A stretch of 64,000 bases of DNA from Stercorarius parasiticus (taxonomy: Eukaryota > Chordata > Aves > Charadriiformes > Stercorariidae). Below are positions 24,801-35,884 of this stretch, in pieces; position 1 is the stretch's first letter, and every line of letters starts with the position of its first letter. The DNA lies in the NCBI GenBank assembly GCA_013396915.1, contig VWZL01002153.1:186001-250000 (forward strand), given 5' to 3'. The notes under the pieces are model-generated. The model was given only the letters and a program-made list of their open reading frames with translations, was not told where the DNA came from and searched no databases. The position numbers and the translations under genes are program-made.

Positions 24801-27800
24801 CAAATGAATCTTAAAAAGGCATAGCTGCTTCTGCCAATGAGCTGAATAATATAATCCAGCCACAGTGCTGCTTTCCGGCCTCTTGCTTGCCCAGCATGTG
24901 AGACCATGAGTCCATTTTACTGGCCCATGCTCATTCCCACAAGAAAGGTGCATACATGCATGTGTGCCCCATGATGTACATGTGATGGGAAGACACACCA
25001 TGTGGCTCTGCTATTAAATTATCTTGTTCCCTCAGCTCCAGAAAAGCTGCTCATAAACCTCATTGCTTTGAGGGCTTTTTTGCTTTCCACTCTGAATTGT
25101 TTTCTGGCTGCTTCGTCCCCACTTCTTCTTATGCCAGTGCTGTCCTGTCATTTGAGCAGCTCTTCTCCCTCCCTGGAGTCCAGCCTCCATCAATCTTCAT
25201 TTTGCCAAGCCAAACAAAGCCTGTGCTCCTCCACCGCGAGGAGCTCTCTGTCCCCATCACCACGTCTCCCTGTCCCAGGGTGAGCACGCTCTGCCCAGAG
25301 GTTTAGGGTTTTCTGAGTTTCATTTTGCTACCAGATACTCGTGTGAGTGGAGTAACAACGGTATAACCAGGGCATAATGAATTTTAAACAATGCTGCTTG
25401 GGTCCTTATCACCCATGCAAACAGGTCCTCACCCTCTCTCTTGCAGTTATGGACACATGGGGGCAGGCATTGCTTTTCTCCTTAACGTTTAAGTGATGGA
25501 CAAATAAATCTTGCAAATCGTACTGAAAACAACAACGAAGAATACTCTCCTCCTCCAGAAATCCAAAGGAATTTGCAGAGGGTGCCTTATGCCAGCATTC
25601 TGTTGGTTTATAACATCCCATTACTGTTTTTGAAATTTGGTGAAAATAAATATATGGAGATAACAACTCGAGAATGAACAATTGGGTCTTCTAGAGGCAA
25701 ACACGAGTTATGAGTAAAATTTACGGCTTGGCTGGATCACTTCTGAATGTTAACGGTGCTGCATAGGCAGCGAAGGCAGACCACGTGTGCCGTTTATTAG
25801 CTTAAAAATGAATATGTAGGCTTTCTGTACTCATCAAACATAGCCCAGAGGAAGATCAAGCTCTTAAGCTTTCTAAACATAACTCGATTGATAGCTGGGT
25901 GCAAACCCATAGGACCTTTCAGTGCAGAAAAACTTGCCCAAAACTTTATTTAGCTCATTCATCCCTAGCTATATTGGCTTCGGTGATTTTACTGCAGACT
26001 TAGCAAATGATTCTTTATCGTACAAGAAAAAAAATAATTTATTCTCTGGTGCATCAATAAAGAGTTACTTGATACAGTCAGCAGAGGGAATACTTTACTC
26101 AGCAGTAATAAAGGAGAGAGGCCAGTAGGAGAGGGGGCTGATGGGCTGCTGGCAAGGGAGGGAGAGCAGCAGTGGCCCTGAGTTATCTCAGCTCTTGCAG
26201 CTCTGGAGCTTTCCCCTTCCCTCCCCTGCTGCACCCTGGACCACGTGGTTGGGTGCGTTGGAGACCACCAGGCTCGAAGGAGGTAGGTTCAAAGGCTGTG
26301 AACAATGCTGGCATGGCATTCAATAGATTTCCGGCTCATAAATGGGGCTAGAAATCATCCACGGAGATTTCTCCTCCCTCCTGCATACGCAGAGCGAACG
26401 ATGCTAAGCCTGTCTGGCGGAGCTGGGCTGCGGTTTTAAGGAGACAGACTCAAAGATTTGGGGGTTTTTATTTAATTTTTTTCTATTTCTCTTGGCTTTT
26501 CCAAAGTCAGTCCCATTTAATGAACGCAAGTTTTGCAAGATCCAGCTTCAAAGGCAGACCACTGGCAAGGGAAGGGGAAAGGAATTGACTAAAGTAAAAA
26601 ATTGCAGACTCTGAGGTTTTTGCATTGATTGAAAGGTGTTAACCATTGCCTGACCAGCAGCAGTCTTTGCTGCTGGTCAAAGAGCAAAAGAGCAAAAGAG
26701 CAAAGTGCAAAAGAGTCTGGAATAACAGGACAAGGACTGGATGCATGAAAACTGTTTTCCTGCAGAAAACAGGGATTTTGAAACTTTGGTTCCATAGTCA
26801 CTTTTTATGGAGTGTTTCCATTTTTGTCAACAAAGGCAAACAACAGAAAGAGGAAAACATTTTTAACTGTTCAGCTTCACATTGAATACTTGATGACAAA
26901 ATTAGAAACCTGGAGTTGTAGCCCTGGAACTGTCTTTTACGTAAGACTTTGGATGGTTTTATTTGGAGTCCAAAAGAGATTATGCAACAAAAATCAGCAT
27001 TTCCTCCACAAGTAGAAAAGACACTCATTCTCTGTACAGTTAACACACTTACTTATTAATCATTTTTGCCATAGCATTTTAGGGAAACATATGCACTACT
27101 TCTCTTAGGATACATGTGCAGCCATGAGCTATTTAGCCTTGATCTAACTCAACAGATGCAGCCCCATGCTCTTCTCGCTGTGCAAATTACACCTCAAGAA
27201 ATGTTTTCAAGGTTTCTGTATCTTCAGCTCTGAGATTTCAGCGTGATGCTCATGGAGTGAATTCTCATGAGACCAGATGCTGCAAAATTTATAATTGGAA
27301 ATGCAGAGAGCCGTCATGGCCTTCGTGTTGCGGGGGGGGGGAGCTTAGCCCACAAAAAAGCTGCAAGCCTGTAGAAAGGACTGCAGAGCAATGTCTGGAG
27401 GCACTCCCTTCCCAAAGGTTTTAGGAAGGGGGAGGCTGGAAACCAGCTCCTCAGCTACAAAGCTGTCACCATGGGGTCAGAGATTTGAAGGGGACAAAAA
27501 ATGCCCATCTACACAGAGAGATGAAGAGAATCAGCTTAAGCACATGGGACTCATTTGCTTGGATAAGATTCATCTGCAGATTAAGGTGATTTAATGTACA
27601 TGGCTCCATATGTGCTGAGTGCCTATCCTCCCATCAGAGTCAATAGAGATCTTGGGCGCAATTCAATTACTTAAGCATTTGTTTCCTTTGGAACACCCTG
27701 CGGGCACTCGAGACATGTACAGTGGCCTGGAAAATGTGACACAGGATCTCAGGAGAACAGTTGTCTTCTGGAGGGACATTAGGAGGCCATGTGAGATACC

Positions 27801-28550
27801 TTAGGGCAATAAAGTTGCACTAGATGTCTATACTTGAGCAACAACATTGAGATTCTCACCAGTGGCCAGTTGAGATATGGAGACATTTCTGCTCACCAAA
27901 GTGGACCCTGAAACTTTGCTTTACCTGTGTCCTGGACATGTCCTTGTGAGCAGGACACTGGGACTGAGAGTGGAGATGAGCTTGGAGGTGGACTTGGATA
28001 CAGACTGGATCAACCATACCTCCCAGGGGTGTCCTGTGGGGCAGCGGCAGCAGGAGAAGAGTTTGTGGATTTGCCACCACCACAGTCCAGGCCTAATGAC
28101 TGAGTGTCACTGGGTGGCCCCTGGTCTTTGCATGGAGACACACAACCCCCTTGCTGCATCTCATGGGGCTTGCTTGGTTGGATCACCTGCAGCATGCAGG
28201 TGAATGTGCCAGTGCAATTTCTAGTCTAACTTCTTATGAGTTACGCTCTCTTTCCCCTGTCTCATATTTTCCACAAAATGAAACTATGATTACAGCACAA
28301 CTCCTGAAACCATAGCGTATTTAAGGGTATTTAAGACCATCTCTCCCTCTCTGCCACCAAACGTGTCCCCTTAGGGGAATCCCTCCTTCCTTTTCCTTGC
28401 CTTCCCCATGCTGCTGCCTGCCTTCTGGTTCTCACCATTCAGGGCAAAACCCTTCTAACGCAGAGCCCCCGGGAATTCACCCAGACCACTGACTCACCAG
28501 CCCACCTCTGGAGTGACACACGCTGGGCTGAGCCAGTTTAATGATCCAAA
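21820..28550. other. Single-copy-looking non-coding stretch
   Basis: No gene is recognised. The longest open frame in the window, 181 codons on the minus strand at 23334-23879, spans AT-rich and GC-rich halves of unlike composition and has no known domain. A CpG-richer patch at 22725-22890 has no frame longer than about 45 codons. Also present are a perfect hairpin at 26652-26678 and a G10 run at 27332-27341. Confidence 0.55.
26652..26678. repeat. Perfect inverted repeat, 11-base stem and 5-base loop
   Basis: GACCAGCAGCA, loop GTCTT, then TGCTGCTGGTC. Three imperfect copies of GAGCAAAA follow immediately (about 26681-26706). There is no transcription unit around it that would make it a terminator or microRNA precursor; the stem is too short for the latter. 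Confidence 0.85.
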
Positions 28551-28986
28551 CATAGAATCGTAGAATGGGTTGGGTTGGAAGGGACCTTAAAGATAATTTA
28601 GTTCCAGCCCCCCTGCCCTGGGCAGGGACACCTCCCACCAGACCAGGGTGCTCAAAGCCTCATCCAGCCTGGCCTTGAACACCTCCAGGGGTGGGGCAGC
28701 TGCAACCTCCGTGGACAACCTGGGCCAGGGGCTCACCAACCTCACAGCAAAGAATTTCTTCTTAATATCTCATCTAAATCTACCCCCTTTCAGTTTGAAG
28801 CTGTTACCCCTTGTCCTATCATTACACTCCCTGATCCAGAGTCCCTCCCCAGCATTCCTGGAGCCCCTTTAGGGACTGGAAGGGGCTGGAAGGTCTCCCC
28901 GGAGCCTCCTCTTCTCCAGGCCGAACCCCCCCCAGCTCTCTCAGCCTGTCCTCACAGCAGAGGGGCTCCAGCCCTCTGAGCATCAC
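28551..28986 (-). repeat. CR1 LINE, 5'-truncated, minus strand
   Basis: Plus-strand text starts with CATAGAATCGTAGAATGGGTTGGGTTGG, the reverse of the CR1 3' end with its octamer tail (28551-28571). It continues through the reverse of the ORF2 C-terminal region. On the minus strand, MLRGLEPLCCEDRLRELGG can be read near the truncated 5' edge. The 3' block reads '...ATCTTTAAGGTCCCTTCC', a different subfamily from the copies ending in CCTTTAGAGG. Frameshifts and stops make it non-functional. Confidence 0.96.
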
Positions 28987-29390
28987 AACATCACAAGCAG
29001 CAAAATGATTTGCAGCATCCCAGAGCAGCATCGCTTGCGACATGCTGCTCTGCCTGTAGATGTTGCTGTGGGCTGCAGCTTGCTCCAGGCCATGGCCGGT
29101 TCCTGGTTTATAAGGTGTACAAAGCTGGAGCTTGAACGCTGTGGAAAACAAACTGTCTGTGTCTTTACAGAGGATGCAGATGTTTTAAATCATTGCTTGC
29201 ATTTTAGGGCTCTTTCTGATTTTAAGCAGCATAGCAGACATCCTTCTAACATTTCTGGAAAGTCTTAGGAGCATCTACAGTTATTGGTTACAATGGGAAG
29301 TTGTTTTTAACAATTTTGCATGCCTTCATCTGAGGGTCTCTGTGTAGGATCCTAAATACCCTCCATGGGAAAAAAATGAACGTATATTCA
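28987..29390. other. Spacer between two oppositely oriented CR1 copies
   Basis: Single-copy-looking DNA of about 400 bases. It has no gene and no repeat that I can see. It separates the truncated 5' edges of the flanking CR1 copies. Confidence 0.7.
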
Positions 29391-29877
29391 GAAGGACATA
29401 GACCTGTTGGAGCGGGGCCAGAGGAGGGCCCCAAAGATGATCCGAGGGCTGGAGCCCCTCTGCTGTGAGGACAGGCTGAGAGAGTTGGGGGGTTCAGCCT
29501 GGAGAAGAGAAGGCTCCAGGGAGACCTTCGAGCCCCTTCCAGTCCCTGAAGGGGGCCTACAGGAAAGCTGGGGAGGGGCTGTTTGCAAGGGCATGGAGCG
29601 ACAGGACGAGGGCCAATGGTTTAAACTAGAGCAGGGCAGGTTTAGATTAGCCATTAGGAAGAAGTTCTTGACACTGAGGGTCATGAGACACTGGCCCAGG
29701 TTGCCCAGAGAGGGGGTGGAGGTCCCATCCCTGGAGACCTTCAAGGCCAGGCTGGATGAGGCTCTGAGCATCCTGATCTAGTGGAAGATGTCCCTGCTGA
29801 CTGCAGAGGGGTTGGACTAGATGGCCTTTAGAGGTCCCTTCCAACCCAACACAGTCTATGATGATTCTATGATTCTG
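29391..29877 (+). repeat. CR1 LINE, 5'-truncated, with residual ORF2 C-terminus
   Basis: It starts at GAAGGACATAGACCTGTTGG. An open frame of 124 codons (29407-29781) encodes the C-terminal tail of CR1 ORF2, with GLEPLCCEDRLRELGG, IRKKFLTLRVMRHWPRLPRE and SLETFKARLDEALS recognisable. It ends with GGTCCCTTCCAACCCAACAC and ATTCTATG-type octamers. It lacks the endonuclease and reverse-transcriptase domains, so it cannot move itself. The open frame reflects young age, not function. Confidence 0.97.
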
Positions 29878-32800
29878 TATCAGCCTAGGTGTTAGGGCAC
29901 TGTTTGGATTTTATAAAGATTTTGAGCTCTTCTCAGTGCAAAAAAACACAGCAGGATGAATGCCTTACACAGACGGGAAGCTCGACGGACACTTTTGACC
30001 AGCTGGGGAGGAGAAGGAGTCATTTACTCAGGGTCAGATAAGGAACCTTTCCCCAGAAGCACGTGGGAGTTGAATTCAGACATAAGTCCCTCTGAAGTGA
30101 CAAACCCAAACATTGCATCTTCTCAAACCATTGCACTGTGTCATGGCCACAAACCCAAGAGGACTTTGGCTCTTCAGAGAAATAATCCAGATGCAGCTGG
30201 AACCAAAATCCCCCAGTTTGGGTGCAGTACACACTGAACAAGAGATGCTTTCTTTCAAGCCAAAATGGCTGGATGATCTTTGCATTCATTACCTCGGAGG
30301 GATGGCTCATTTAGGACTTTTTTCCATGTGATGGAAAGACAAGATCTGTCCCATATCTGTCATACAGTTTCACATTTTCCTCCCATGCTTAATGAAGAGA
30401 CATTATGAAAGCACACGCTTGGGGAAGGAGATGGGTGCCCGCCAGTACTCTTTCTCCTGAAGATTTTGCTTCAGTCATGAAAAAACATCCCAGAGACAGT
30501 TTGTTCTCCTGATCAGACTCCAGGTGCCATATTTACATTTTGTCTGAAATTAATTCAGTCAAATCTTTCAAATGCAAATAGCCGTGAAAGAAATAGCCCT
30601 GGATTATTGGGGAAAGTACATATATATTTTTTTCCCTTAATGAAATAGTGCAGGTAATTGCTTGTGTTAGAGAGCAGCTGTTTGCAAACAATCAAAAGCA
30701 TTACATTCATAGGTTTGTGAGAGGTAGAAATGTTTTCTTCTCACCTTTAATAAATATTGAAAACTGACATTGACCAAAGCTACCAATTCTGCTATTAAAA
30801 GCAGGTGCTTACTCTTGTTGCTATTTATCCTGGTTAGCTTCTCATAAGAAGATATGCTTAAATTAATCAAGTACCAGCAGTGTGTTTGCAAAACATGCCA
30901 GAAATAGGGCAGAATCTGCTTATTAGTGCTTTATGCTGAGCCCTGCCACAGAGTCATCAGCTGTATGCACTTGGCTCTTTCCACTAAAGTGCACCTGGGA
31001 CACTTGGAGGCACAACAAAATGCGTGTTTTCTTTTCACTTGGATGTGGTGTTTTGTAATATTCAGGTATACATTCAGCAGCAGCTCGGAGTGCTTTGGAA
31101 AGGAAATCATCGGCCATTTTCCCCTTTTGTGGAAACTGAGGCATAGGGAAGGGAAACAACCTGCTCCCAGCCATCAGGCGAGGCAGCCTCACCGCTGGCG
31201 ACTCTCCTGCCCTCTGCCTCCTGGTGCCTCTTTAAAGAATGATCTTTGGTTTTTTTGCCTTCATTCACCTAAAACATCTAGAAGCACAGTGGGTTGTTTC
31301 TGTCTGGATGTGCTTGGCTAAGCGGATGCCTTTTAACCCCACGCACCTGTGATCTTTGGCAGCCAAACGAGTCCCGTGTTCCTCAGTGTAACCGGATCAT
31401 TAGTGGGAACAGGTGCCTTGTACCTGGCTGCTTTGGGGACATTTCAGGGCACATAAAGTTCCTTGTACTTGGGAATACCTGGCGCATTTGGCAGAGAAAC
31501 AAACATGCCCTACCTTGCAGTGACAGGGAAATGTGGCAGAAAATAATGTTCTGCTGACTGGAGATGGTATCAGAGGAAAAAGTGGTAAAAATATGGTGAC
31601 TTTGGCTCCTGGATTTCCTTAGGCATTCACAGGGCTGCAAAGCAGGATTCAACAGTCTTGGCGTGGTGGCATTGATGCTTCGTTTTGGTCAACCTGGGTA
31701 GAGAGGGGCTCTCTGGAGGTGTGCTCCTGCCTGCCCATGCCTCTGGCTGCCCAGCAGCTGTGCTGAGGTGGAGAACCTCGTGATTCTGTGGGTGCCTGTG
31801 ATGGGCATCTGCTCAGAGTGCAGCTGATCGCCTCACACACGTGAGTGTCCTCCTCATGGAAATCCAGGTGCCTGGTGGAGGACGGGTGTCCCTGGGCTAC
31901 GTCCTGGAGGAGTCAGGATGTGATGGGAGAAGTGACGAAGCCATGTGGGCAGCGGTGTCTCACCATGTGTGGTCCAAAAAAGCCACTAAAAGGGTCAAAG
32001 ATGATGAGCAGCCTTTGCTTTGACTCACCTCAGCCATGCAGACCGCCAGAGCCTGGTTGATGTGAAAATGCCGATACGTTTAGGTGGAGAAATGTGTGTG
32101 AGGGCTCTGCTTTTCCCTGGCTGTGGCATTTGAATGTCAAGGCATAGGTACCCTGGGAAGGTCCAGGATTTTACTTATCCAAGTTTGCAAATGCTAGTCC
32201 AAATATTTTCATGGCAAAAACAGAGTCTTGGGATCCCCAGAGCAGGGCTGTCCAAACTGCAGCTCAGAAAATTTAAAACAAGAGCACGTTCTGTTTGTTA
32301 AAAATTAAAACATTTCCATTTTCTCACCCAGCCTCAACGCACCTAAAGTTCTGTTTTGGTCTGACACAACTTTCTGTTTCTTTGCTTTTCCTTTTGAACA
32401 AAATGTTTTGCCATCTTTGGTGTCTAAGACTTTGAAAAGGAAAATCCATTTATTTCACTTTGGAGAGAGGAGGAAAAAATGTTTCATCACATCTGAATTC
32501 TTCTCCCATTTATTTTTCTGAACTGATCTATTTGATGAATACAGCTCAAACTGGCAAATATTTTCTGTCAGCTACTGGTCATTTTTATCGTCAAACAAAT
32601 TCGTCATGTGAGCTAATTTGCCAAGTCTGTTTGAGAATCCTGACTTGCCTGTTGCTTCTGCCCTGCCAGTTAATAGCAGCCATGTGAATGTGCCCTGACT
32701 TTCAGTGAAAAAGTAATAGGTTTTTAATATCACCACAACTTAAGGTGAAACCAATGCATTTAATTTTTCTTGGAACAGGGTTAGAAAGGAAAAGGAAAAT

Positions 32801-35623
32801 ATGAATCCTGCCAGGGACTTCAAGATTTCACTCTGTGCCAGCAGGACCTGAATTCCTCAGAGGGTCACTCACCAGGCAACCCTCATCCTTAATACCCAGT
32901 GGCAAATGAGAAGTCTCAGGAGTGTAGGATTATTCTTATAAATTAAGTCACTGCGGAAGAGGTTGGCAAACCCAGAGCGCTGGCTCACTCAGTCTTGCAG
33001 GTTCACCGAGGTGCTGGGGGAGTGAGGAAGTGGGGCTGGCCAAATGGATGAACCTTTAAACAAGTCACTAGAAGAAAAAAGAAAAAAATAAAAAGAAAAA
33101 AACAGACCCCACCCCCCCAAAAAAACCCAAAACCCAAATGAATTTAGCTGGTAGACAAGAAATAAACATTTTGGTGTGGCCACAGGCTCAGTGACGTCCT
33201 TATCAGATCTACCCTAGATGGGAAATACATGATGGGGATGTAGTCTTCCTTCTTATTTAAATTAGTAGCAATTTGATGCTTGGTTTTATCTTTAGATGAT
33301 AAACGTGATCCTGCTTGCATTCCTCTAAGTAAAGGCTTGTTTCCTGTTCTCACTTAGGAAATCCTCATGATGTCAGTGATTTTCTCTGGATTAGCAGAGA
33401 GAAGGAATTATCCCAAAGGCATTTCCCACATTTTGGAAGGTGGTGGGAGACACACTACAAATATGAGCCTGATTGATATAAAACGATGGATTTTGGATAA
33501 CTTCTAAGATGATAAGAAATGCCTTACAGGGCTGTCTCTGATGGTGGTGGCAGGACATCCCATCCAGGGACAGCAGGAGAGCCTGGCTCCTCTCAGAGGA
33601 CCATTCCCTTGTACCCCACCTTCATATCCACACCTTCAGTCATGGAAGGTGTCCTTTGTATATGACAACTCCGCTCAGATATCTCAGTTATCCCAGGTAC
33701 TTAGTGCCTCTCCTGAGGCAATTCAGCTGAGCACTCACAGACATTGATGGGGTTGTGGATGCTGGGGCCGGTTCAGTAGCCCTCACAGTGTCTACCACCA
33801 TTAGAGGTAGCTTAGGGCCATCCTGCCTCTACGACACATAAGTGCTGTGTCACATTTGCCATCCCCATGCAGGTATCTGAGCATCTGAAATGTCCTAGGA
33901 CACCTCTGGTTAAGCAGAGGTGTTGATCTTCAATGGGAATTCAGACACTGACCTGTGGACACATACATTTATGATCGATTGGAGACAAATTCTACCCACT
34001 CAAAGGCACGCAAAAGGATACTGTGAGATCCAGGATTTGGGGATGTCACAGTGTTTTCCTGACACCCAACCAGGCTAATCCCGAGACTGGATGCCACCCT
34101 CCATACTCCCAGCCTGCCTGAGCCCTGTTGTCTGCCACTGACTTCCATGACTGATGTCAGAGATCTCCAGTAACTGGACCTGGGCTTTAGATCTTTATCT
34201 TTTTCTTCACCACTTCCCTTATTTATGCTCACAGCCCACGCACACAGAAAGAAGACATTCAGCTCAACCGTGGGGCTGGATCACAGGCTGTTGCAGTTCA
34301 GGTTGCTAAGACACTACCTCAGAAAATATGCAGGAAGAGACCAGAGTGAAAACTGTTGATCTGTCTCTACCAGGACCTTTTCCATAGATAGATGAGCAGG
34401 AAATCATATGGTCACAAGACAGTTGCGTGCTTTCTGCAAGCATGGGGCAACTTTCTCTACTGAACATTGCCTTGCTTTACAACTCCTTCAAAATACTTTG
34501 TGCCCCAGGAGCAGTTCTTACTCCTCCACTCCAAGGACACAGGTTGCCAAACACTTCAGCTGCTCGCAGGGTGATCTGAGGTGAAGAATGCTTGATATGA
34601 CCTGGCCCTGGCAGGAGTGATCTGACCAACCCAAAGAAATATAACTCAATCCAGCGGTGGGACGAAAAAAGTGCTGGGAGAGGAGCCAGGAGCTTTGCAA
34701 CAGGCTCACCATACAGGCCTCACTGAACACGTGTTTTCTTCTTGTGCTGTTGTGTGTAACGCATGCCCTTGGAACCCAAAAACCAGAATGTTTAATAATA
34801 TTATTTTTTCGGCTGCAAGGAGGACAGGCAGTGCCGTTTCTCTTCCAGGTCTTTTTGCTGGACTTAGATACATGCCGAAAAGCGGGTGAGTAGCTGGTAA
34901 AATTCACAGGCTATGTTCTCCTTTGTGGTCTCCAAGTCCGAAATCAGTGCGTTAACACTGGGTTTATAGTGATGTTAATGGAAACAGTAGTTTATATTGA
35001 GTTAGGCCAAAATCTTGTGTTTTGCATGTCCAGGATGTGATATCTGCCTTAGAGCAAGCATCAAACTTTTAGACAGGTTAAATAAGGTGAGATGAGTCCT
35101 ACAACTAATATTTCTTAATGGGATCCTTTGGGATCAAGATATGAGTCTTTATGATCTCATTATGACTGTTGCTCCCTTTCCAGTATCATTTCGGTATCTT
35201 TGACTTCTGCCAACATTTTGTGCATATGAAAATCTTTTCATTATGGGATCATTTTACAGATATTAAGAGTGTGTGGCCTCATGCCATGTCTCAACCTTTA
35301 CATCAGATATACTTCACTGACTTCAAAGCAAAATCAGGCACCCTGCTAATTTCATAATGACTCTGAGATAGCTGAATGCTGTAGGGCCCTTTCTGCTGTC
35401 AGGGCTAATTAGGAAGGGATTGCACTACGTCAGGTCTGAAACTGCAGTGAAAAGCCTGAGGTTTCCAAACCTGAGCTATGTTGCAATATTCAGTGTAATC
35501 ATCTAAAATTAACCACTGCTGAGACTGTTGCATAGACAGAAGAGACACCTTGAAACCTAAAAATGCTAAAATCCAAGAATGTCAAGTAAATCTGATATGG
35601 TGCTGATGTAAGTCTGGTTCTTT
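29878..35623. other. Single-copy-looking non-coding stretch
   Basis: No gene is recognised. Open frames reach 131 codons at 30926-31321 and 129 codons on the minus strand at 34518-34907, with no coding-type composition. An A-rich tract sits at 33067-33130. Text around 32275-32450 (AAAACATTTCCATTTTC, AACAAAATGTTTTGCC) loosely resembles that at 59150-59350 and may be old shared repeat. Confidence 0.55.
33067..33137. repeat. A-rich low-complexity tract with C7 run
   Basis: AGAAGAAAAAAGAAAAAAAT-type sequence, then ACCCCACCCCCCC and A7. Purine-rich simple sequence with no recognisable retroposon attached. Confidence 0.8.
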
Positions 35624-35668
35624 AAAAAAAAAAAAAAAAAAAGGAAAAAAAAGAAAAAAAAAGAAAAA
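35624..35668. repeat. A-rich tract
   Basis: A19 followed by GG, A8, G, A9, G and A6. It is 98 bases upstream of a CR1 3' end but is separated from it by unrelated sequence, so it is not that element's tail. Confidence 0.9.
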
Positions 35669-35765
35669 ACCCCACACTACTTCAAATATTGCTTGACATG
35701 TTCAAAATGGATCTTCAGCAGCCTTCCCACATTTGGGTGTGGATATGACCTCCAAAAGTCTAATT

Positions 35766-35884
35766 AAAGATATCTAGTTAAAGATGTCCCTGCTCACTAC
35801 AGGGGGTTGGACTAGATGACCTTTAGAGGTCCCTTCCAACCCAACACATTCTGTGATTCTATGATTCTATGATTCTATGATTCT
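35766..35884 (+). repeat. CR1 LINE, very short 3' end
   Basis: About 119 bases: AAGATGTCCCTGCTCACTACAGG, then the CR1 3' block with CCTTTAGAGGTCCCTTCC and three clean ATTCTATG octamers. It belongs to the same subfamily as the copies at 21630 and 29391, judged by the shared CTTTAGAGG and CCCAACACA. Only the untranslated end remains. Confidence 0.95.

Noticed and set aside
29407..29781. 124-codon frame as a host gene
   Set aside because: It is the C-terminal part of CR1 ORF2 in a 5'-truncated LINE copy.
35624..35884. A-rich tract plus CR1 tail as one retroposon
   Set aside because: They are separated by about 97 bases of unrelated sequence, and CR1 ends in octamers, not poly(A).
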